A DNA stretch of 36,971 nt, taken from NCBI GenBank assembly GCA_944381175.1, contig CALWKD010000011.1, positions 1-36,971 on the forward strand. Direction: 5' to 3'. The stretch is from an uncultured Clostridia bacterium. Lineage in GTDB: Bacteria; Bacillota; Clostridia; Christensenellales; UBA1242. The translations under genes and the position numbers were made by a program. A model generated the notes under the pieces. It had not been told where the DNA came from and made no database searches. It worked only from the letters and a program-made list of their open reading frames with translations. This document shows positions 13,566 to 22,808 of the stretch, piece after piece. Numbering within the stretch: the stretch's first letter is position 1; each line of letters starts with the position of its first letter.

Positions 13566-13874
13566 ATGGCAACACAAAAAATGAGAATTAGACTTAATGC
13601 CTATGACAGTGCACTCATTGACGAAGCAAGCAGAAGAATTATTGAGACTGCAAGCAAGAATGGTGCAAAGGTTTCTGGGCCAGTTCCACTTCCAACCGAC
13701 AGAGAAGTGATCACAGTTATTCGTTCTCCACACAAGGATAAGGATTCAAGAGAACAATTTGAAAGCAAAACCCACAAGAGATTGATTGACATTTATAATC
13801 CAACAAACAAGGCTATTGACGCTCTTATGAAACTCGAATTGCCTGCAGGTGTTGAGATTAACATCAAGTTGTAG
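13566..13874 (+). CDS. rpsJ: 30S ribosomal protein S10
   Basis: S10 binds the 30S head and also acts as NusE in antitermination. The 102-residue product from ATG 13566 has the usual length and the family start [14 protein letters not shown], with [15 protein letters not shown] and the SKTHKRLI segment. The AGGAGG at 13547-13552 is 13 bases upstream. An in-frame ATG at 13554 is only one base from it, so the start is slightly ambiguous. First gene of the operon. Confidence 0.96.
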   Translation: MATQKMRIRLNAYDSALIDEASRRIIETASKNGAKVSGPVPLPTDREVITVIRSPHKDKDSREQFESKTHKRLIDIYNPTNKAIDALMKLELPAGVEINIKL

Positions 13875-13887
13875 GAGGTAAAGGAAA

Positions 13888-14514
13888 GTGAAAGCGATAT
13901 TAGGTAAAAAACTCGGTATGACACAAGTCTTTACTGATGACGGCTTGGTTATCCCAGTTACAGTTGTTGAGGCTGGTCCGATGACTGTTATTCAAAAGAA
14001 GACAGAAGAAGTTGACGGATACAGCGCGGTTGTTTGTGCGTTCGACAAGAAAACAAAGAACGTTACAAAGCCACAAAAGGGAATTTATGACAAGGCAAAG
14101 GTTGAACCTTGCAAAGTTTTGAGAGAGTTTGACCTTGACGGAGATTTGGAAGTTGGGGCTGTTGTTAAAGCAGACATTTTTGCAAGCGGAGACAAGGTTG
14201 ATGTTTCTGGACTTACAAAGGGACACGGATTTTCTGGTGTTATCAAGAGATGGAACCAACACAGACTTAAGATGACTCACGGAACTGGACCTGTGCATCG
14301 AGAAGTTGGTTCTATGGGCGCAAACTCAACTCCATCTCGTGTGTTCAAAAACAAGCATTTGCCTGGTCAATATGGAAATGAAAAAGTTACCATTCAAAAC
14401 TTGGAAGTAGTCAAAGTCGATGCAGACAGAAACTTGCTTTATATAAAAGGTAATGTTCCTGGTGCAAAAGGTGCAGTCCTTACAATCAAACAAACTGTTA
14501 AGGGTGCAAAATAA
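13888..14514 (+). CDS. rplC: 50S ribosomal protein L3
   Basis: 208 aa, GTG start with AGGAGGTAAAGGAAA upstream. The family start KAILGKKLGMTQVF and the conserved loop GHGFSGVIKRW and PHRE-like HGTGPVHREVGSMG (residues ~125-150) reach toward the peptidyl-transferase centre in known structures. Spaced 13 bases after rpsJ. Confidence 0.97.
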   Translation: MKAILGKKLGMTQVFTDDGLVIPVTVVEAGPMTVIQKKTEEVDGYSAVVCAFDKKTKNVTKPQKGIYDKAKVEPCKVLREFDLDGDLEVGAVVKADIFASGDKVDVSGLTKGHGFSGVIKRWNQHRLKMTHGTGPVHREVGSMGANSTPSRVFKNKHLPGQYGNEKVTIQNLEVVKVDADRNLLYIKGNVPGAKGAVLTIKQTVKGAK

Positions 14515-14525
14515 GGAGAGAGGAA

Positions 14526-15149
14526 ATGGCAAACGTTAAAGTTTATAATATGAAAGCCGAAGAAGTTGGCTCTTACAACTTGAAAGACGATGTTTTCGGC
14601 GTCGAATATAATGAACCTCTCATTCACGAAGTAGTTGTCTCTTACAACGCAAACCAAAGACAAGGAAACAAGAGCACTCTTACAAGAAGTGAAGTTAGAG
14701 GACATTCTGCAAAACCTTACAGACAAAAAGGGACAGGCAGAGCAAGACAGGGTTCAACAAAAGGCCCACAATTTACAGGTGGTGGAGTTGTGTTTGCTCC
14801 AAAGCCAAGAGATTTCTCAAAGAAAGTCAACAAGCAGGCAAAACGCACAGCACTCTTGTCAGCACTCAGCCAAAAACTTGCTCAAAATGAAATCACAGTT
14901 CTTGACAAGTTTGAACTTGGCAGTGGAAAGACAAAAGATGCAAAGAAATTTTTGGATGCATTCAAGTTTAACGGTTCAGTTTTGGTTGTTTCCACACAGA
15001 ACTCTGAAAACGAACTTAGAGCAGTTGGAAACCTTCAAAATCTTGAAACAGTAAGCGTTGAACTTTTGAATGTTTATGAAGTTGTTTCAAACAAAAACCT
15101 TGTGTTGACTGAATCTGCAATCAAATACTTAGAGGAGGCTAACGCATAA
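14526..15149 (+). CDS. rplD: 50S ribosomal protein L4
   Basis: 207 aa, normal length. The central extended loop (KPYRQKGTGRARQGSTKGPQ region, residues ~60-85) that lines the exit tunnel is intact. In several bacteria L4 represses its own operon through the leader. The stop overlaps the rplW ATG by one base (TAATG). Confidence 0.97.
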   Translation: MANVKVYNMKAEEVGSYNLKDDVFGVEYNEPLIHEVVVSYNANQRQGNKSTLTRSEVRGHSAKPYRQKGTGRARQGSTKGPQFTGGGVVFAPKPRDFSKKVNKQAKRTALLSALSQKLAQNEITVLDKFELGSGKTKDAKKFLDAFKFNGSVLVVSTQNSENELRAVGNLQNLETVSVELLNVYEVVSNKNLVLTESAIKYLEEANA

Positions 15150-15451
15150 TGGAAGCAAACGAAGTTATCATCAGACCAATTCTCACTGAAAAGAGTTACA
15201 GTGGAATTGCAAACAAAGTTTACAGTTTTGTTGTAAATAAGAAAGCAAACAAAGTTGAAATTGCACAGGCTGTTGAGGAGATGTTTGGGGTTGAGGTTGC
15301 AAAAGTAAACACAATCAATGTTAAGGGACACAAGAAGTCTCAAAATACTAAGAATGGAAGAACTGTTGGCAAGACAAGTGACTTCAAAAAGGCAGTGGTT
15401 ACTCTCACTGAGAAGTCAAAGCCAATCGCGTTCTTTGAAAGTCTGTCTTAA
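15149..15451 (+). CDS. rplW: 50S ribosomal protein L23
   Basis: 100 aa, starting [16 protein letters not shown], the family signature. L23 sits at the tunnel exit and docks trigger factor and SRP. Translationally coupled to rplD. Confidence 0.97.
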   Translation: MEANEVIIRPILTEKSYSGIANKVYSFVVNKKANKVEIAQAVEEMFGVEVAKVNTINVKGHKKSQNTKNGRTVGKTSDFKKAVVTLTEKSKPIAFFESLS

Positions 15452-15465
15452 TTAGGAGGAGAAAA

Positions 15466-16293
15466 ATGGCTATTATAAAGAGTAATCCAACTTCTGCTGG
15501 AAGAAGATTCTACTCAAAACTTTCAACAGAAGAATTGACAAAGAAAGAACCTGAAAAGTCTCTCCTTGCTGTTAAGAAAAAACACGCTGGAAGAAACGCT
15601 CAAGGAAAAGTTACTGTTCGTCATCACGGTGGCGGAAACAGACAGAAGTATCGTATCATCGACTTCAAAAGAAACAAAGATGGTATTCCTGCAAAAGTGG
15701 TTGCCATTGAATATGACCCAAACAGAACTGCTTACATCGCTCTTCTTTCCTACAAAGATGGGGAAAAGAGATACATCATTGCTCCAGTTGGACTTAAAGT
15801 TGGAGACATTTTGATGAGTGGAAGCGGAGTGGAAATCAAAGTTGGAAACAACTTGCCACTTTCTGATATTCCTGTTGGTTCACTTGTTCACAACATTGAA
15901 CTTGAGCCAAAGAAAGGTGGGCAACTTGCTCGTTCAGCAGGTGCTGAGGTTCAACTTATGGCTAAAGAAGGAAAGTATGCAACACTCAGACTTCCTTCAG
16001 GCGAAATGAGAAAGGTTTTGCTTGTTTGCCGTGCAACTATCGGCACAGTTGGAAACCTTGACCACGAACTTGTTTCTCTCGGAAAGGCTGGAAGAAACAG
16101 ACACAAAGGTGTTCGTCCTGCAGTTCGTGGTGTTGTTATGAACCCTAATGACCACCCACACGGTGGTGGTGAAGGAAAGAGTCCAGTCGGACTTAAATCA
16201 CCAGTTACACCTTGGGGTAAACCTGCTCTTGGCCTTAAGACAAGAAAGAAGAAAAACAAATCTAACCGTTTGATGGTTAAGAGAGTAAATTAG
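15466..16293 (+). CDS. rplB: 50S ribosomal protein L2
   Basis: 275 aa, full length. Conserved [16 protein letters not shown] (~residues 43-58) and the C-terminal [19 protein letters not shown] segment, with the His implicated in the peptidyl-transferase region. Strong AGGAGG. Confidence 0.98.
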   Translation: MAIIKSNPTSAGRRFYSKLSTEELTKKEPEKSLLAVKKKHAGRNAQGKVTVRHHGGGNRQKYRIIDFKRNKDGIPAKVVAIEYDPNRTAYIALLSYKDGEKRYIIAPVGLKVGDILMSGSGVEIKVGNNLPLSDIPVGSLVHNIELEPKKGGQLARSAGAEVQLMAKEGKYATLRLPSGEMRKVLLVCRATIGTVGNLDHELVSLGKAGRNRHKGVRPAVRGVVMNPNDHPHGGGEGKSPVGLKSPVTPWGKPALGLKTRKKKNKSNRLMVKRVN

Positions 16294-16306
16294 GAGGACG
16301 GTTTCA

Positions 16307-16585
16307 ATGAGTAAAGAAATGAAAAAACCATATGTCAGCCCAAAACTTATGAAGAAAGTTCTTCAGATGACTGAAAAGGGAGAGAAAAAGCCAATCAAAA
16401 CTTGGTCAAGAACCTCAACCATTTATCCAGAATTCATCGGTTTTACATTCGCTGTTCATAATGGTAAAAAACATATTCCTGTTTATGTTACATCCGATAT
16501 GGTTGGGCATAAACTTGGGGAATTCTCTTTAACAAGAACTTTTAAGGGACACGCAGGTCAAAAACAGACCGCAAAAAGAAAGTAA
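16307..16585 (+). CDS. rpsS: 30S ribosomal protein S19
   Basis: 92 aa. The segments [38 protein letters not shown] and the basic end match S19 of the 30S head. TTAGGAGGA upstream. Confidence 0.97.
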   Translation: MSKEMKKPYVSPKLMKKVLQMTEKGEKKPIKTWSRTSTIYPEFIGFTFAVHNGKKHIPVYVTSDMVGHKLGEFSLTRTFKGHAGQKQTAKRK

Positions 16586-16595
16586 GAGGTGACTT

Positions 16596-16991
16596 ATGGC
16601 TACAAGAATAAGACAAAAAGCAGAAAAAAGAAATGCGAACAAAGATAATCGTCCTTATGCTGTTGCGAAAGACATTCGTATGAGTTCATCAAAGGTTAGA
16701 ATTGTGCTTGACAACATCAGAGGCAAAAAAGCAAATGAGGCAGTTGCACTTCTTTCATATATGCCACAGGCTGGTGCTGCAGAATCTCTCAAAGTTTTGA
16801 AGAGTGCTATTGCAAACGCTGAAAACAACAAAGGCTTGTCATCTGACAATCTTTATGTTGCAGAATGTTACTCAACTCCAGGCCCAATTATGAAGAGAAT
16901 CTCTTTCAGGGCTAGAGGAAGAGCAGACAGAATCTTAAAAAGAACTTGTCACATCACAATCGTGCTTGATGAGTTGAAGGAGGCAAAATAA
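16596..16991 (+). CDS. rplV: 50S ribosomal protein L22
   Basis: 131 aa with a slightly long Lys-rich N-terminus. The core KDIRMSSSKVRIVLDNIRGK and the tunnel beta-hairpin (FRARGRADRILKRTCHI) are present. The stop overlaps the rpsC start by one base. Confidence 0.97.
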   Translation: MATRIRQKAEKRNANKDNRPYAVAKDIRMSSSKVRIVLDNIRGKKANEAVALLSYMPQAGAAESLKVLKSAIANAENNKGLSSDNLYVAECYSTPGPIMKRISFRARGRADRILKRTCHITIVLDELKEAK

Positions 16992-17668
16992 TGGGACAAA
17001 AAGTTAATCCTATCGGACTTAGACTTGGAATCAATAAAGATTGGCAATCAACTTGGTATGCCAACAAGCAAGATTTTGCCGCAAATCTTAAAGAGGACCA
17101 CGATATCAGACAATTCTTCAGAAAGAAATATGCCAATGCTGGAGTTTCAGAAATTGGTATCAAGAGAACAGAAAACAAACTTGAGATTGACATCTACACT
17201 GGCAAACCTGGTATGATTATCGGAACTAAGGGTGCTGGAATTGAGACAATCAAGAAAGAATTGAACAAAATCATTCGTCCAGTCAAAGTGCTTGCTTTGA
17301 ATGTTAAGGAAGTTAAGAAACCTGACCTCAACGCAACACTCGTTGCTGACTCAATCGCTCAACAACTTGAAAAGCGTGTTGCTTGGAGAAGAGCGTTGAA
17401 ACAGGCAATCCAAAGAGTTATGAAGGCTGGAGCAAAAGGTTGCAAGGTTCAAGTTAGCGGTGTTATCGACGGAGCAAACACAATTGCCAGAACAGAAAAG
17501 TATATGGAAGGTTCTCTTCCACTTCACACTCTTCGTGCTGACATTGATTATGCTGAATCTGCCGCATACACAAACTATGGAAAACTTGGAATCAAATGCT
17601 GGATTTACAAAGGCGAAATTTTGTCTAAACAATCCATAAAGGAGGACAAAAACAATGTTAATGCCTAA
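16991..17668 (+). CDS. rpsC: 30S ribosomal protein S3
   Basis: 225 aa. Starts [13 protein letters not shown]. The KH domain has [21 protein letters not shown], and the C-terminal half contains the conserved [22 protein letters not shown] region. Overlaps rplP by 14 bases. Confidence 0.98.
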   Translation: MGQKVNPIGLRLGINKDWQSTWYANKQDFAANLKEDHDIRQFFRKKYANAGVSEIGIKRTENKLEIDIYTGKPGMIIGTKGAGIETIKKELNKIIRPVKVLALNVKEVKKPDLNATLVADSIAQQLEKRVAWRRALKQAIQRVMKAGAKGCKVQVSGVIDGANTIARTEKYMEGSLPLHTLRADIDYAESAAYTNYGKLGIKCWIYKGEILSKQSIKEDKNNVNA

Positions 17669-18101
17669 GAGAGTTAAGAGAAGAAAGGTTCAAAGAGGCA
17701 GAATGAAGGGTATTGCAACAAGAGGAAACTCCCTTGCATACGGAACTTATGGAATGATTGCAACAGAACCTTGTTGGATAAAATCAAATCAGATTGAATC
17801 TGCACGTATTGCTCTTACAAGATACATCAAGCGTGGTGGTAAGGTTTGGATCAAAGTTTTTCCAGACAAGCCAGTGACAAAGAAACCTGCTGACACTCGT
17901 ATGGGTTCTGGTAAGGGGAATCCAGAATTTTGGGTTGCAGTTGTTAAACCAGGCAGAGTTCTTTTTGAAATTGAGGGCGTGAGCGAAGCAGTTGCCAGAG
18001 AGGCTTTGAGACTTGCTGGAAACAAACTTCCTTGCAAAACCAAGTTCATAAAGAAAGAAGAGACCCCTGCCGTAGAAGGTGGTGAGAAGAATGAAGAATG
18101 A
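17655..18101 (+). CDS. rplP: 50S ribosomal protein L16
   Basis: 148 aa from ATG 17655 ([11 protein letters not shown], the family start), with AGGAGG inside rpsC. Contains [19 protein letters not shown] and [18 protein letters not shown] short acidic C-terminal extension ([14 protein letters not shown]) is slightly unusual. Confidence 0.97.
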   Translation: MLMPKRVKRRKVQRGRMKGIATRGNSLAYGTYGMIATEPCWIKSNQIESARIALTRYIKRGGKVWIKVFPDKPVTKKPADTRMGSGKGNPEFWVAVVKPGRVLFEIEGVSEAVAREALRLAGNKLPCKTKFIKKEETPAVEGGEKNEE

Positions 18102-18309
18102 AGAAATTAAAACTTTAAATTTACAGCAGTTGAATGCGAGACTTAAAGAACTTAAGAATGAACTCTTTAATCTTCGTTTTTCAAATGCAACAAGAAACTT
18201 GGCAAACCCTCTTGAAATCAGAAATGTAAGAAGAGAAATCGCCAGAGTTCAAACTGCAATTAGAGCAAAAGAAATTGCAAATGGAGGAAATGACAATGGA
18301 AGCAAGTAG
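18091..18309 (+). CDS. rpmC: 50S ribosomal protein L29
   Basis: 72 aa from ATG 18091, with AAGGTGG eight bases upstream. A GTG four codons earlier would sit on that site. The helical-hairpin family core [17 protein letters not shown] and [13 protein letters not shown] is clear. Overlaps rplP by 11 and rpsQ by 14 bases. Confidence 0.95.
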   Translation: MKNEEIKTLNLQQLNARLKELKNELFNLRFSNATRNLANPLEIRNVRREIARVQTAIRAKEIANGGNDNGSK

Positions 18310-18556
18310 AAACTTTAGAAACGCTACACAAGGAATTGTTGTTAGTGCAAGTATGGACAAAACTGTTGTCGTTGCCGTAACTTACAGAGTTAAGGCTCCA
18401 AAAATCGGAAAAGTCGTAAAGAAAACAGAGAAATTCAAAGCACACGACGAAAACAATGAGTGTGGTGTTGGGGATACAGTTCTCATTATGGAGACTCGTC
18501 CACTTTCAAAAGACAAATACCACAGAGTTGTTAAAATCGTTGAGAAAGCGAAATAA
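18296..18556 (+). CDS. rpsQ: 30S ribosomal protein S17
   Basis: 86 aa from ATG 18296, placed eight bases after GGAGG (18283-18287). Family core [16 protein letters not shown] and [21 protein letters not shown]. Confidence 0.96.
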   Translation: MEASRNFRNATQGIVVSASMDKTVVVAVTYRVKAPKIGKVVKKTEKFKAHDENNECGVGDTVLIMETRPLSKDKYHRVVKIVEKAK

Positions 18557-18568
18557 GGAAGGTGGATT

Positions 18569-18937
18569 ATGGTACAACCTCAAACAAGACTCAAAGTTGC
18601 TGACAATACTGGTGCTAAGGAAATTATGTGTATAAGAGTACTTGGTGGCTCTTTCAGAAGAAGCGGAAATATCGGAGATATTATCGTTGCCTCTGTCAAG
18701 AAGGCTATCCCAGGTGGAAGCGTTAAGAAAGGTGATGTCGTTAAAGCCGTTGTTGTAAGAACAACAAAAGGTTTGAACAGACCTGATGGTTCTCATATCC
18801 GTTTTGATGATAACGCTGCTGTTATCATTGACAACCAGAAACAACCAAAAGGAACTCGTGTGTTTGGACCTATCGCAAGAGAACTTCGTGATAAGGGATA
18901 TATGAAAATTATTTCTCTTGCACCTGAAGTTATTTAA
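18569..18937 (+). CDS. rplN: 50S ribosomal protein L14
   Basis: 122 aa, the standard length. [27 protein letters not shown] and the end [19 protein letters not shown] are near-universal L14 features. AAGGAAGGTGG upstream. Confidence 0.97.
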   Translation: MVQPQTRLKVADNTGAKEIMCIRVLGGSFRRSGNIGDIIVASVKKAIPGGSVKKGDVVKAVVVRTTKGLNRPDGSHIRFDDNAAVIIDNQKQPKGTRVFGPIARELRDKGYMKIISLAPEVI

Positions 18938-18951
18938 AAGGAGAAACAGTT

Positions 18952-19482
18952 ATGAGTATGACAGTTAAAAAAGGCGACAATGTTGTTGTTATCGCTGGAA
19001 AAGATAAAGGAAAGACTGGAAAGGTGACAGAAGTTTCTCCAAAAGATGGCAAAGTTCTCGTTGATGGAGTAAACATCGTTACGAAGCACCAAAAAGCAAG
19101 AAAACAAGGCGACAAGAGTCAAATTGTGAAGAAAAATGCTCCAATTGAAGCATCAAATGTTATGGTTGTTTGCCCAGTTTGTGGCAAAGCAACAAGAGTT
19201 GCTCACAGAGAAATTGACGGAAAGAAAGTTAGAGCGTGCAAAAAATGTTCTGCTTCACTTGACAAGGAATTTGTGAAAGCAACAAAGAAGGAAGCAAAGA
19301 AAAATGTCTCTGCTGAACCAAAAAAGTCTACAGAAGCGAAGAAATCGACCGAAACAAAGAAAACGGTTGAGGCAAAAAAGACTGCCGAAGTGAAAAAGAC
19401 TGTATCAGCAGAAGCAAAGAAGACCGCTTCAACACAAAAGTCGAAAAAAACAACTTCTGAAAAATCTGAGAAAGCAGAATAG
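18952..19482 (+). CDS. rplX: 50S ribosomal protein L24 with long Lys/Ala/Thr tail
   Basis: 176 aa, against the usual ~103. Residues 1-105 are a normal L24: an N-terminal KOW domain ([20 protein letters not shown]) and a zinc-ribbon form with C74-P-V-C77 and C96-K-K-C99. Residues ~106-176 are a low-complexity, highly basic tail of repeated [11 protein letters not shown] and EVKKT units, likely disordered and able to contact RNA. The gene lies in its standard place between rplN and rplE. The tail's function is unknown. Confidence 0.95.
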   Translation: MSMTVKKGDNVVVIAGKDKGKTGKVTEVSPKDGKVLVDGVNIVTKHQKARKQGDKSQIVKKNAPIEASNVMVVCPVCGKATRVAHREIDGKKVRACKKCSASLDKEFVKATKKEAKKNVSAEPKKSTEAKKSTETKKTVEAKKTAEVKKTVSAEAKKTASTQKSKKTTSEKSEKAE

Positions 19483-19493
19483 GTGGTATGAAG

Positions 19494-20042
19494 ATGAACG
19501 AACAAAACCAAACAGCAAAACGCTATAAAGAAGAAATTGTTCCTGCTCTTATCAAAGAGTTTGGATACAAAAATGTTAATGAAGTTCCAAAACTTGTTAA
19601 GATTGTTCTTAATATGGGACTTGGTGATGTTAAAGACAACTCTAAATCATTCAACACCGCTGTTGAGGAATTGACTTTGATTGCTGGTCAAAAGCCAGTT
19701 GCAACAAAAGCAAAGAAGGCTATCTCAAACTTTAAGGTTAGGGCTGGGATGAAGATTGGTGCGAAAGTTACTCTTCGTGGAACAAGAATGTATGAATTCT
19801 TTGACAGGCTCGTTGCCATTGCTCTTCCAAGAGTGAGAGACTTCAGAGGAGTTTCCGACAAGTCTTTTGACGGAAGAGGAAACTATGCAATGGGCATCAA
19901 AGAACAACTTATCTTCCCAGAAATCTCTTATGACAAAGTAGAGAAGATTAGAGGGCTTGACATTGCTTTCATCACCACTGCAAAGACTGATGCAGAAGCA
20001 AAAGCACTTTTGAAGGCACTTGGTTTGCCTTTTGCTAGATAG
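19494..20042 (+). CDS. rplE: 50S ribosomal protein L5
   Basis: 182 aa from ATG 19494, with AGGTGG seven bases upstream; ATG 19488 is too close to it. Family segments [34 protein letters not shown] and the conserved [20 protein letters not shown] are present. L5 binds 5S rRNA and the P-site tRNA. Confidence 0.96.
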   Translation: MNEQNQTAKRYKEEIVPALIKEFGYKNVNEVPKLVKIVLNMGLGDVKDNSKSFNTAVEELTLIAGQKPVATKAKKAISNFKVRAGMKIGAKVTLRGTRMYEFFDRLVAIALPRVRDFRGVSDKSFDGRGNYAMGIKEQLIFPEISYDKVEKIRGLDIAFITTAKTDAEAKALLKALGLPFAR

Positions 20043-20053
20043 GAGGAGTTCAA

Positions 20054-20239
20054 ATGGCAAAGAAATCATTGATTGCAAAACAAAAAAGAACACAAAAATA
20101 CAAGTCAAGAGAATACACTCGTTGCTCTATCTGTGGAAGACCACACGCAGTGCTCAGAAAGTATGGAATTTGCAGAATTTGCTTTAGAGAAATGGCTAAC
20201 CGCGGGGAAATTCCTGGCGTGAAAAAGTCAAGTTGGTAA
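20054..20239 (+). CDS. rpsZ: 30S ribosomal protein S14, zinc type
   Basis: 61 aa, the short C+ form with C24-x2-C27 and C40-x2-C43 as zinc ligands. Ends [14 protein letters not shown] as in other Bacillota. AGGAGG upstream. Confidence 0.96.
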   Translation: MAKKSLIAKQKRTQKYKSREYTRCSICGRPHAVLRKYGICRICFREMANRGEIPGVKKSSW

Positions 20240-20249
20240 GGAGGGAATT

Positions 20250-20648
20250 ATGTTTGTTACAGACCCAATCGCAGATATGTTGACTCGTCTTCGTAATGCC
20301 ATAAGTGCAAAACATAAGACTGTTGAAGTTCCTGCATCAAAGGAAAAATTGGAAATTGTTAAAATTCTTTTGGAAGAAGGATACATTGCTGAATACAAAC
20401 TTGTTGACGCTGGCTCATTCAAAAATATCCAAATCACAATCAAATATGATGAGAATGGACAGAGCGTTATCCAAGGATTGAAGAGAATTTCAAAACCTGG
20501 TCTTCGTATTTATTCAGACAAAGACAATCTTCCAAAGGTTATAAGTGGGCTTGGAATTGCCATTATTTCGACAAACAAAGGAATTGTGACTGACAAAGTT
20601 GCTCGTTCTTTGAATGTTGGTGGCGAAGTGCTCGCTTACGTATGGTAG
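20250..20648 (+). CDS. rpsH: 30S ribosomal protein S8
   Basis: 132 aa. [14 protein letters not shown] at the N-terminus and the C-terminal [21 protein letters not shown] and GGEVLAYVW. In E. coli S8 represses the spc operon; no such site was identified here. Confidence 0.97.
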   Translation: MFVTDPIADMLTRLRNAISAKHKTVEVPASKEKLEIVKILLEEGYIAEYKLVDAGSFKNIQITIKYDENGQSVIQGLKRISKPGLRIYSDKDNLPKVISGLGIAIISTNKGIVTDKVARSLNVGGEVLAYVW

Positions 20649-20658
20649 GAGGTCGAAA

Positions 20659-21201
20659 ATGTCAAGAATAGGAAATAAACCAATCAAACTTGAAAATGGT
20701 GTGACTTTTGCAAGAAACGGAGACGAAATCACTGTTTCTGGAAGCAAAGGAACATTGACACAAGTTATTGATAAAAACATTAAGACCGAAGTTAAGGATA
20801 ACGAAGTTCATTTCACTTATGACGACCCATCATACAATGCAAAACAAGGACTTGCAAGAGCGCTTGTAAACAATATGGTTATCGGTGTTTCAAAGGGCTG
20901 GGAGAAGAAACTTGTTATTGCTGGAGTTGGTTATAAGGCACAAGTGAGTGGAAACAAACTTGTTATGAACCTTGGTTATTCTCACCAAATTGAAGTTGAA
21001 ATCCCTTCAGGCTTGAAAGTTACCTGCACGTCACCAACTGAAGTTTTGGTTTCTGGAATTGATAAGCAGAGAGTTGGACAATTCTGTGCAATTGTCAGAA
21101 GCAAGAGACCTTATGAACCATATCACGGTTATGGAGTTCACGTTGATGGCGAGAGGTTGATAAGAAAAGTTGGTAAGTCTGCTGGTAAAGGCAAGAAGTA
21201 A
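20659..21201 (+). CDS. rplF: 50S ribosomal protein L6
   Basis: 180 aa from ATG 20659 (MSRIGNKPIKL), with TAGGAGG six bases upstream. The longer ORF start lies inside rpsH and is rejected. Two L6 repeats; the C-terminal KRPYEPYHGYGVHVDGE signature is intact. Confidence 0.97.
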   Translation: MSRIGNKPIKLENGVTFARNGDEITVSGSKGTLTQVIDKNIKTEVKDNEVHFTYDDPSYNAKQGLARALVNNMVIGVSKGWEKKLVIAGVGYKAQVSGNKLVMNLGYSHQIEVEIPSGLKVTCTSPTEVLVSGIDKQRVGQFCAIVRSKRPYEPYHGYGVHVDGERLIRKVGKSAGKGKK

Positions 21202-21215
21202 GAGGAGAATAGGAA

Positions 21216-21584
21216 ATGATTACTGTTAAAGATAAGAATAAAGACAGAATTGTTCGTCACAAGAGAGTTAGAAAAACTGTTGTGGGAACAACTGAAAGAC
21301 CAAGACTTAATGTTTACAGAAGTCTTAACAACATCTACGCCCAAATCATTGATGATTCAAAGGGTGTAACTATTGTCTCTGCTTCAACCCTTGACAAAGA
21401 AGTGATTGAACTTATCAAAGGGAAAAACAAGACTGAAGCCGCAAGAATTGTTGGCGAAGTTGTTGGAAAGAGAGCAGTGGCAAAGAAAATCAAGGAAGTC
21501 GTTTTTGATAGAGGTGGATATCTCTACACAGGACGAGTTCAGGCAGTTGCTGATGGTGCAAGAGCATCAGGGCTCAAATTTTAG
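21216..21584 (+). CDS. rplR: 50S ribosomal protein L18
   Basis: 122 aa. The core [21 protein letters not shown] and the C-terminal [20 protein letters not shown]. 5S rRNA-binding. Confidence 0.97.
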   Translation: MITVKDKNKDRIVRHKRVRKTVVGTTERPRLNVYRSLNNIYAQIIDDSKGVTIVSASTLDKEVIELIKGKNKTEAARIVGEVVGKRAVAKKIKEVVFDRGGYLYTGRVQAVADGARASGLKF

Positions 21585-21593
21585 GAGGAATGT

Positions 21594-22145
21594 ATGGCAG
21601 AAGAAGTTAAGAAAAATAAGACAGACAAGCCACAAAACAGCCGTCGTGAAAGAGCACCAAGACGTGAAGAAAATGACGGAATGGAAAAAAGACTCGTTCA
21701 CGTTCGTCGTGTAACAAAGGTTGTTAAAGGTGGAAGAACTATGCGTTTCTCTGCTCTTGTTGTTATCGGAGACGGCAAGGGTAATGTTGGAATGGGAATT
21801 GGAAAAGCCAACGAAGTTCCAAATGCTATTGACAAGGCAACAGTTGTTGCAAAGAAAAATATGAAGAAAATTTCTGTTGTTAACGGCACAATTCCACACG
21901 AAACAGTTGGAAAGTTTAGCACAACAAAAATCCTTATGATTCCTGCTGAAGAAGGTCACGGAGTTATTGCTGGTGGTGCTGCCAGAGCAGTTCTGGAAGT
22001 TGCTGGCGTGAAGGATATCGTTACTAAAATCCACGGTTCCACAAACAGAATCAACGTTGTTCGTGCGACATTGAATGGGCTTCTTTCTCTCAAAACCAGA
22101 GAAGAAATCGCTGCTCGTCGTGGCAAGAAGCCAGAAGAAATTTAA
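21594..22145 (+). CDS. rpsE: 30S ribosomal protein S5
   Basis: 183 aa with a ~30-residue charged N-terminal extension. The dsRBD-like core RVTKVVKGGRTMRFSALVV and the GHGVIAGGAARAVLE segment are clear. AGGAGG five bases before ATG. Confidence 0.97.
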   Translation: MAEEVKKNKTDKPQNSRRERAPRREENDGMEKRLVHVRRVTKVVKGGRTMRFSALVVIGDGKGNVGMGIGKANEVPNAIDKATVVAKKNMKKISVVNGTIPHETVGKFSTTKILMIPAEEGHGVIAGGAARAVLEVAGVKDIVTKIHGSTNRINVVRATLNGLLSLKTREEIAARRGKKPEEI

Positions 22146-22157
22146 TCGGAGGGCGTC

Positions 22158-22346
22158 GTGAAAAAAGAAAAGAAATTGAAAGTTACTTGGGTGAAGAGTG
22201 CAATTGGTTACAACAAAAACCAAATGAAGATTATGGAAGCGCTCGGATTTAAGAAACTCAATCAAACTAGAATTTTACCAGACAACGCAAGTATTCGTGG
22301 AAGTTTGTTCCACGTTAAGCACTTGGTTGAAGTGGTTGAAGAGTAA
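22158..22346 (+). CDS. rpmD: 50S ribosomal protein L30
   Basis: 62 aa, GTG start after GGAGGG. Core KVTWVKSAIGYNKNQMKIMEALGFKK and the VKHLVEV end. Confidence 0.95.
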   Translation: MKKEKKLKVTWVKSAIGYNKNQMKIMEALGFKKLNQTRILPDNASIRGSLFHVKHLVEVVEE

Positions 22347-22355
22347 GGAGCGATT

Positions 22356-22805
22356 ATGAAAATAGAAAATCTTAAACCTGCCGATGGCTCAACAACTAAG
22401 AAAACAAGAGTTGGTCGTGGTATCGGTTCTGGTCTTGGCAAGACTTCTGGCAGAGGACACAAAGGACAATGGGCAAGAAGTGGTGGCGGTGTTAAAGCTG
22501 GATTTGAAGGGGGAAATATCCCTCTTATCAGAAAAGTTCCAATTCGTGGTTTCAACAACAAAAACTATCACAAAGTTTACGCAACAGTAAATGTTGGCGA
22601 CCTTGAAGTTTTTGACGCAAACACAGAAATAAATGAGGAACTTTTGTATGAATACAGAGTTATTGGAAAGCGTGCTCCATACGGACTCAAGGTTTTGGGA
22701 AATGGAACGCTTACAAAACCTCTCACAGTTAAGGCTTCAAAAGCAACAAAATCTGCAATGGAAAAAATCGAAAAAGCGGGTGGAAAATTGATTATTGAGG
22801 AGTAA
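22356..22805 (+). CDS. rplO: 50S ribosomal protein L15
   Basis: 149 aa. The Gly/Arg-rich N-terminal tail TRVGRGIGSGLGKTSGRGHK that threads into 23S rRNA, then the globular domain. Three bases separate it from secY, so the two are likely coupled. Confidence 0.97.
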   Translation: MKIENLKPADGSTTKKTRVGRGIGSGLGKTSGRGHKGQWARSGGGVKAGFEGGNIPLIRKVPIRGFNNKNYHKVYATVNVGDLEVFDANTEINEELLYEYRVIGKRAPYGLKVLGNGTLTKPLTVKASKATKSAMEKIEKAGGKLIIEE

Positions 22806-22808
22806 TAT

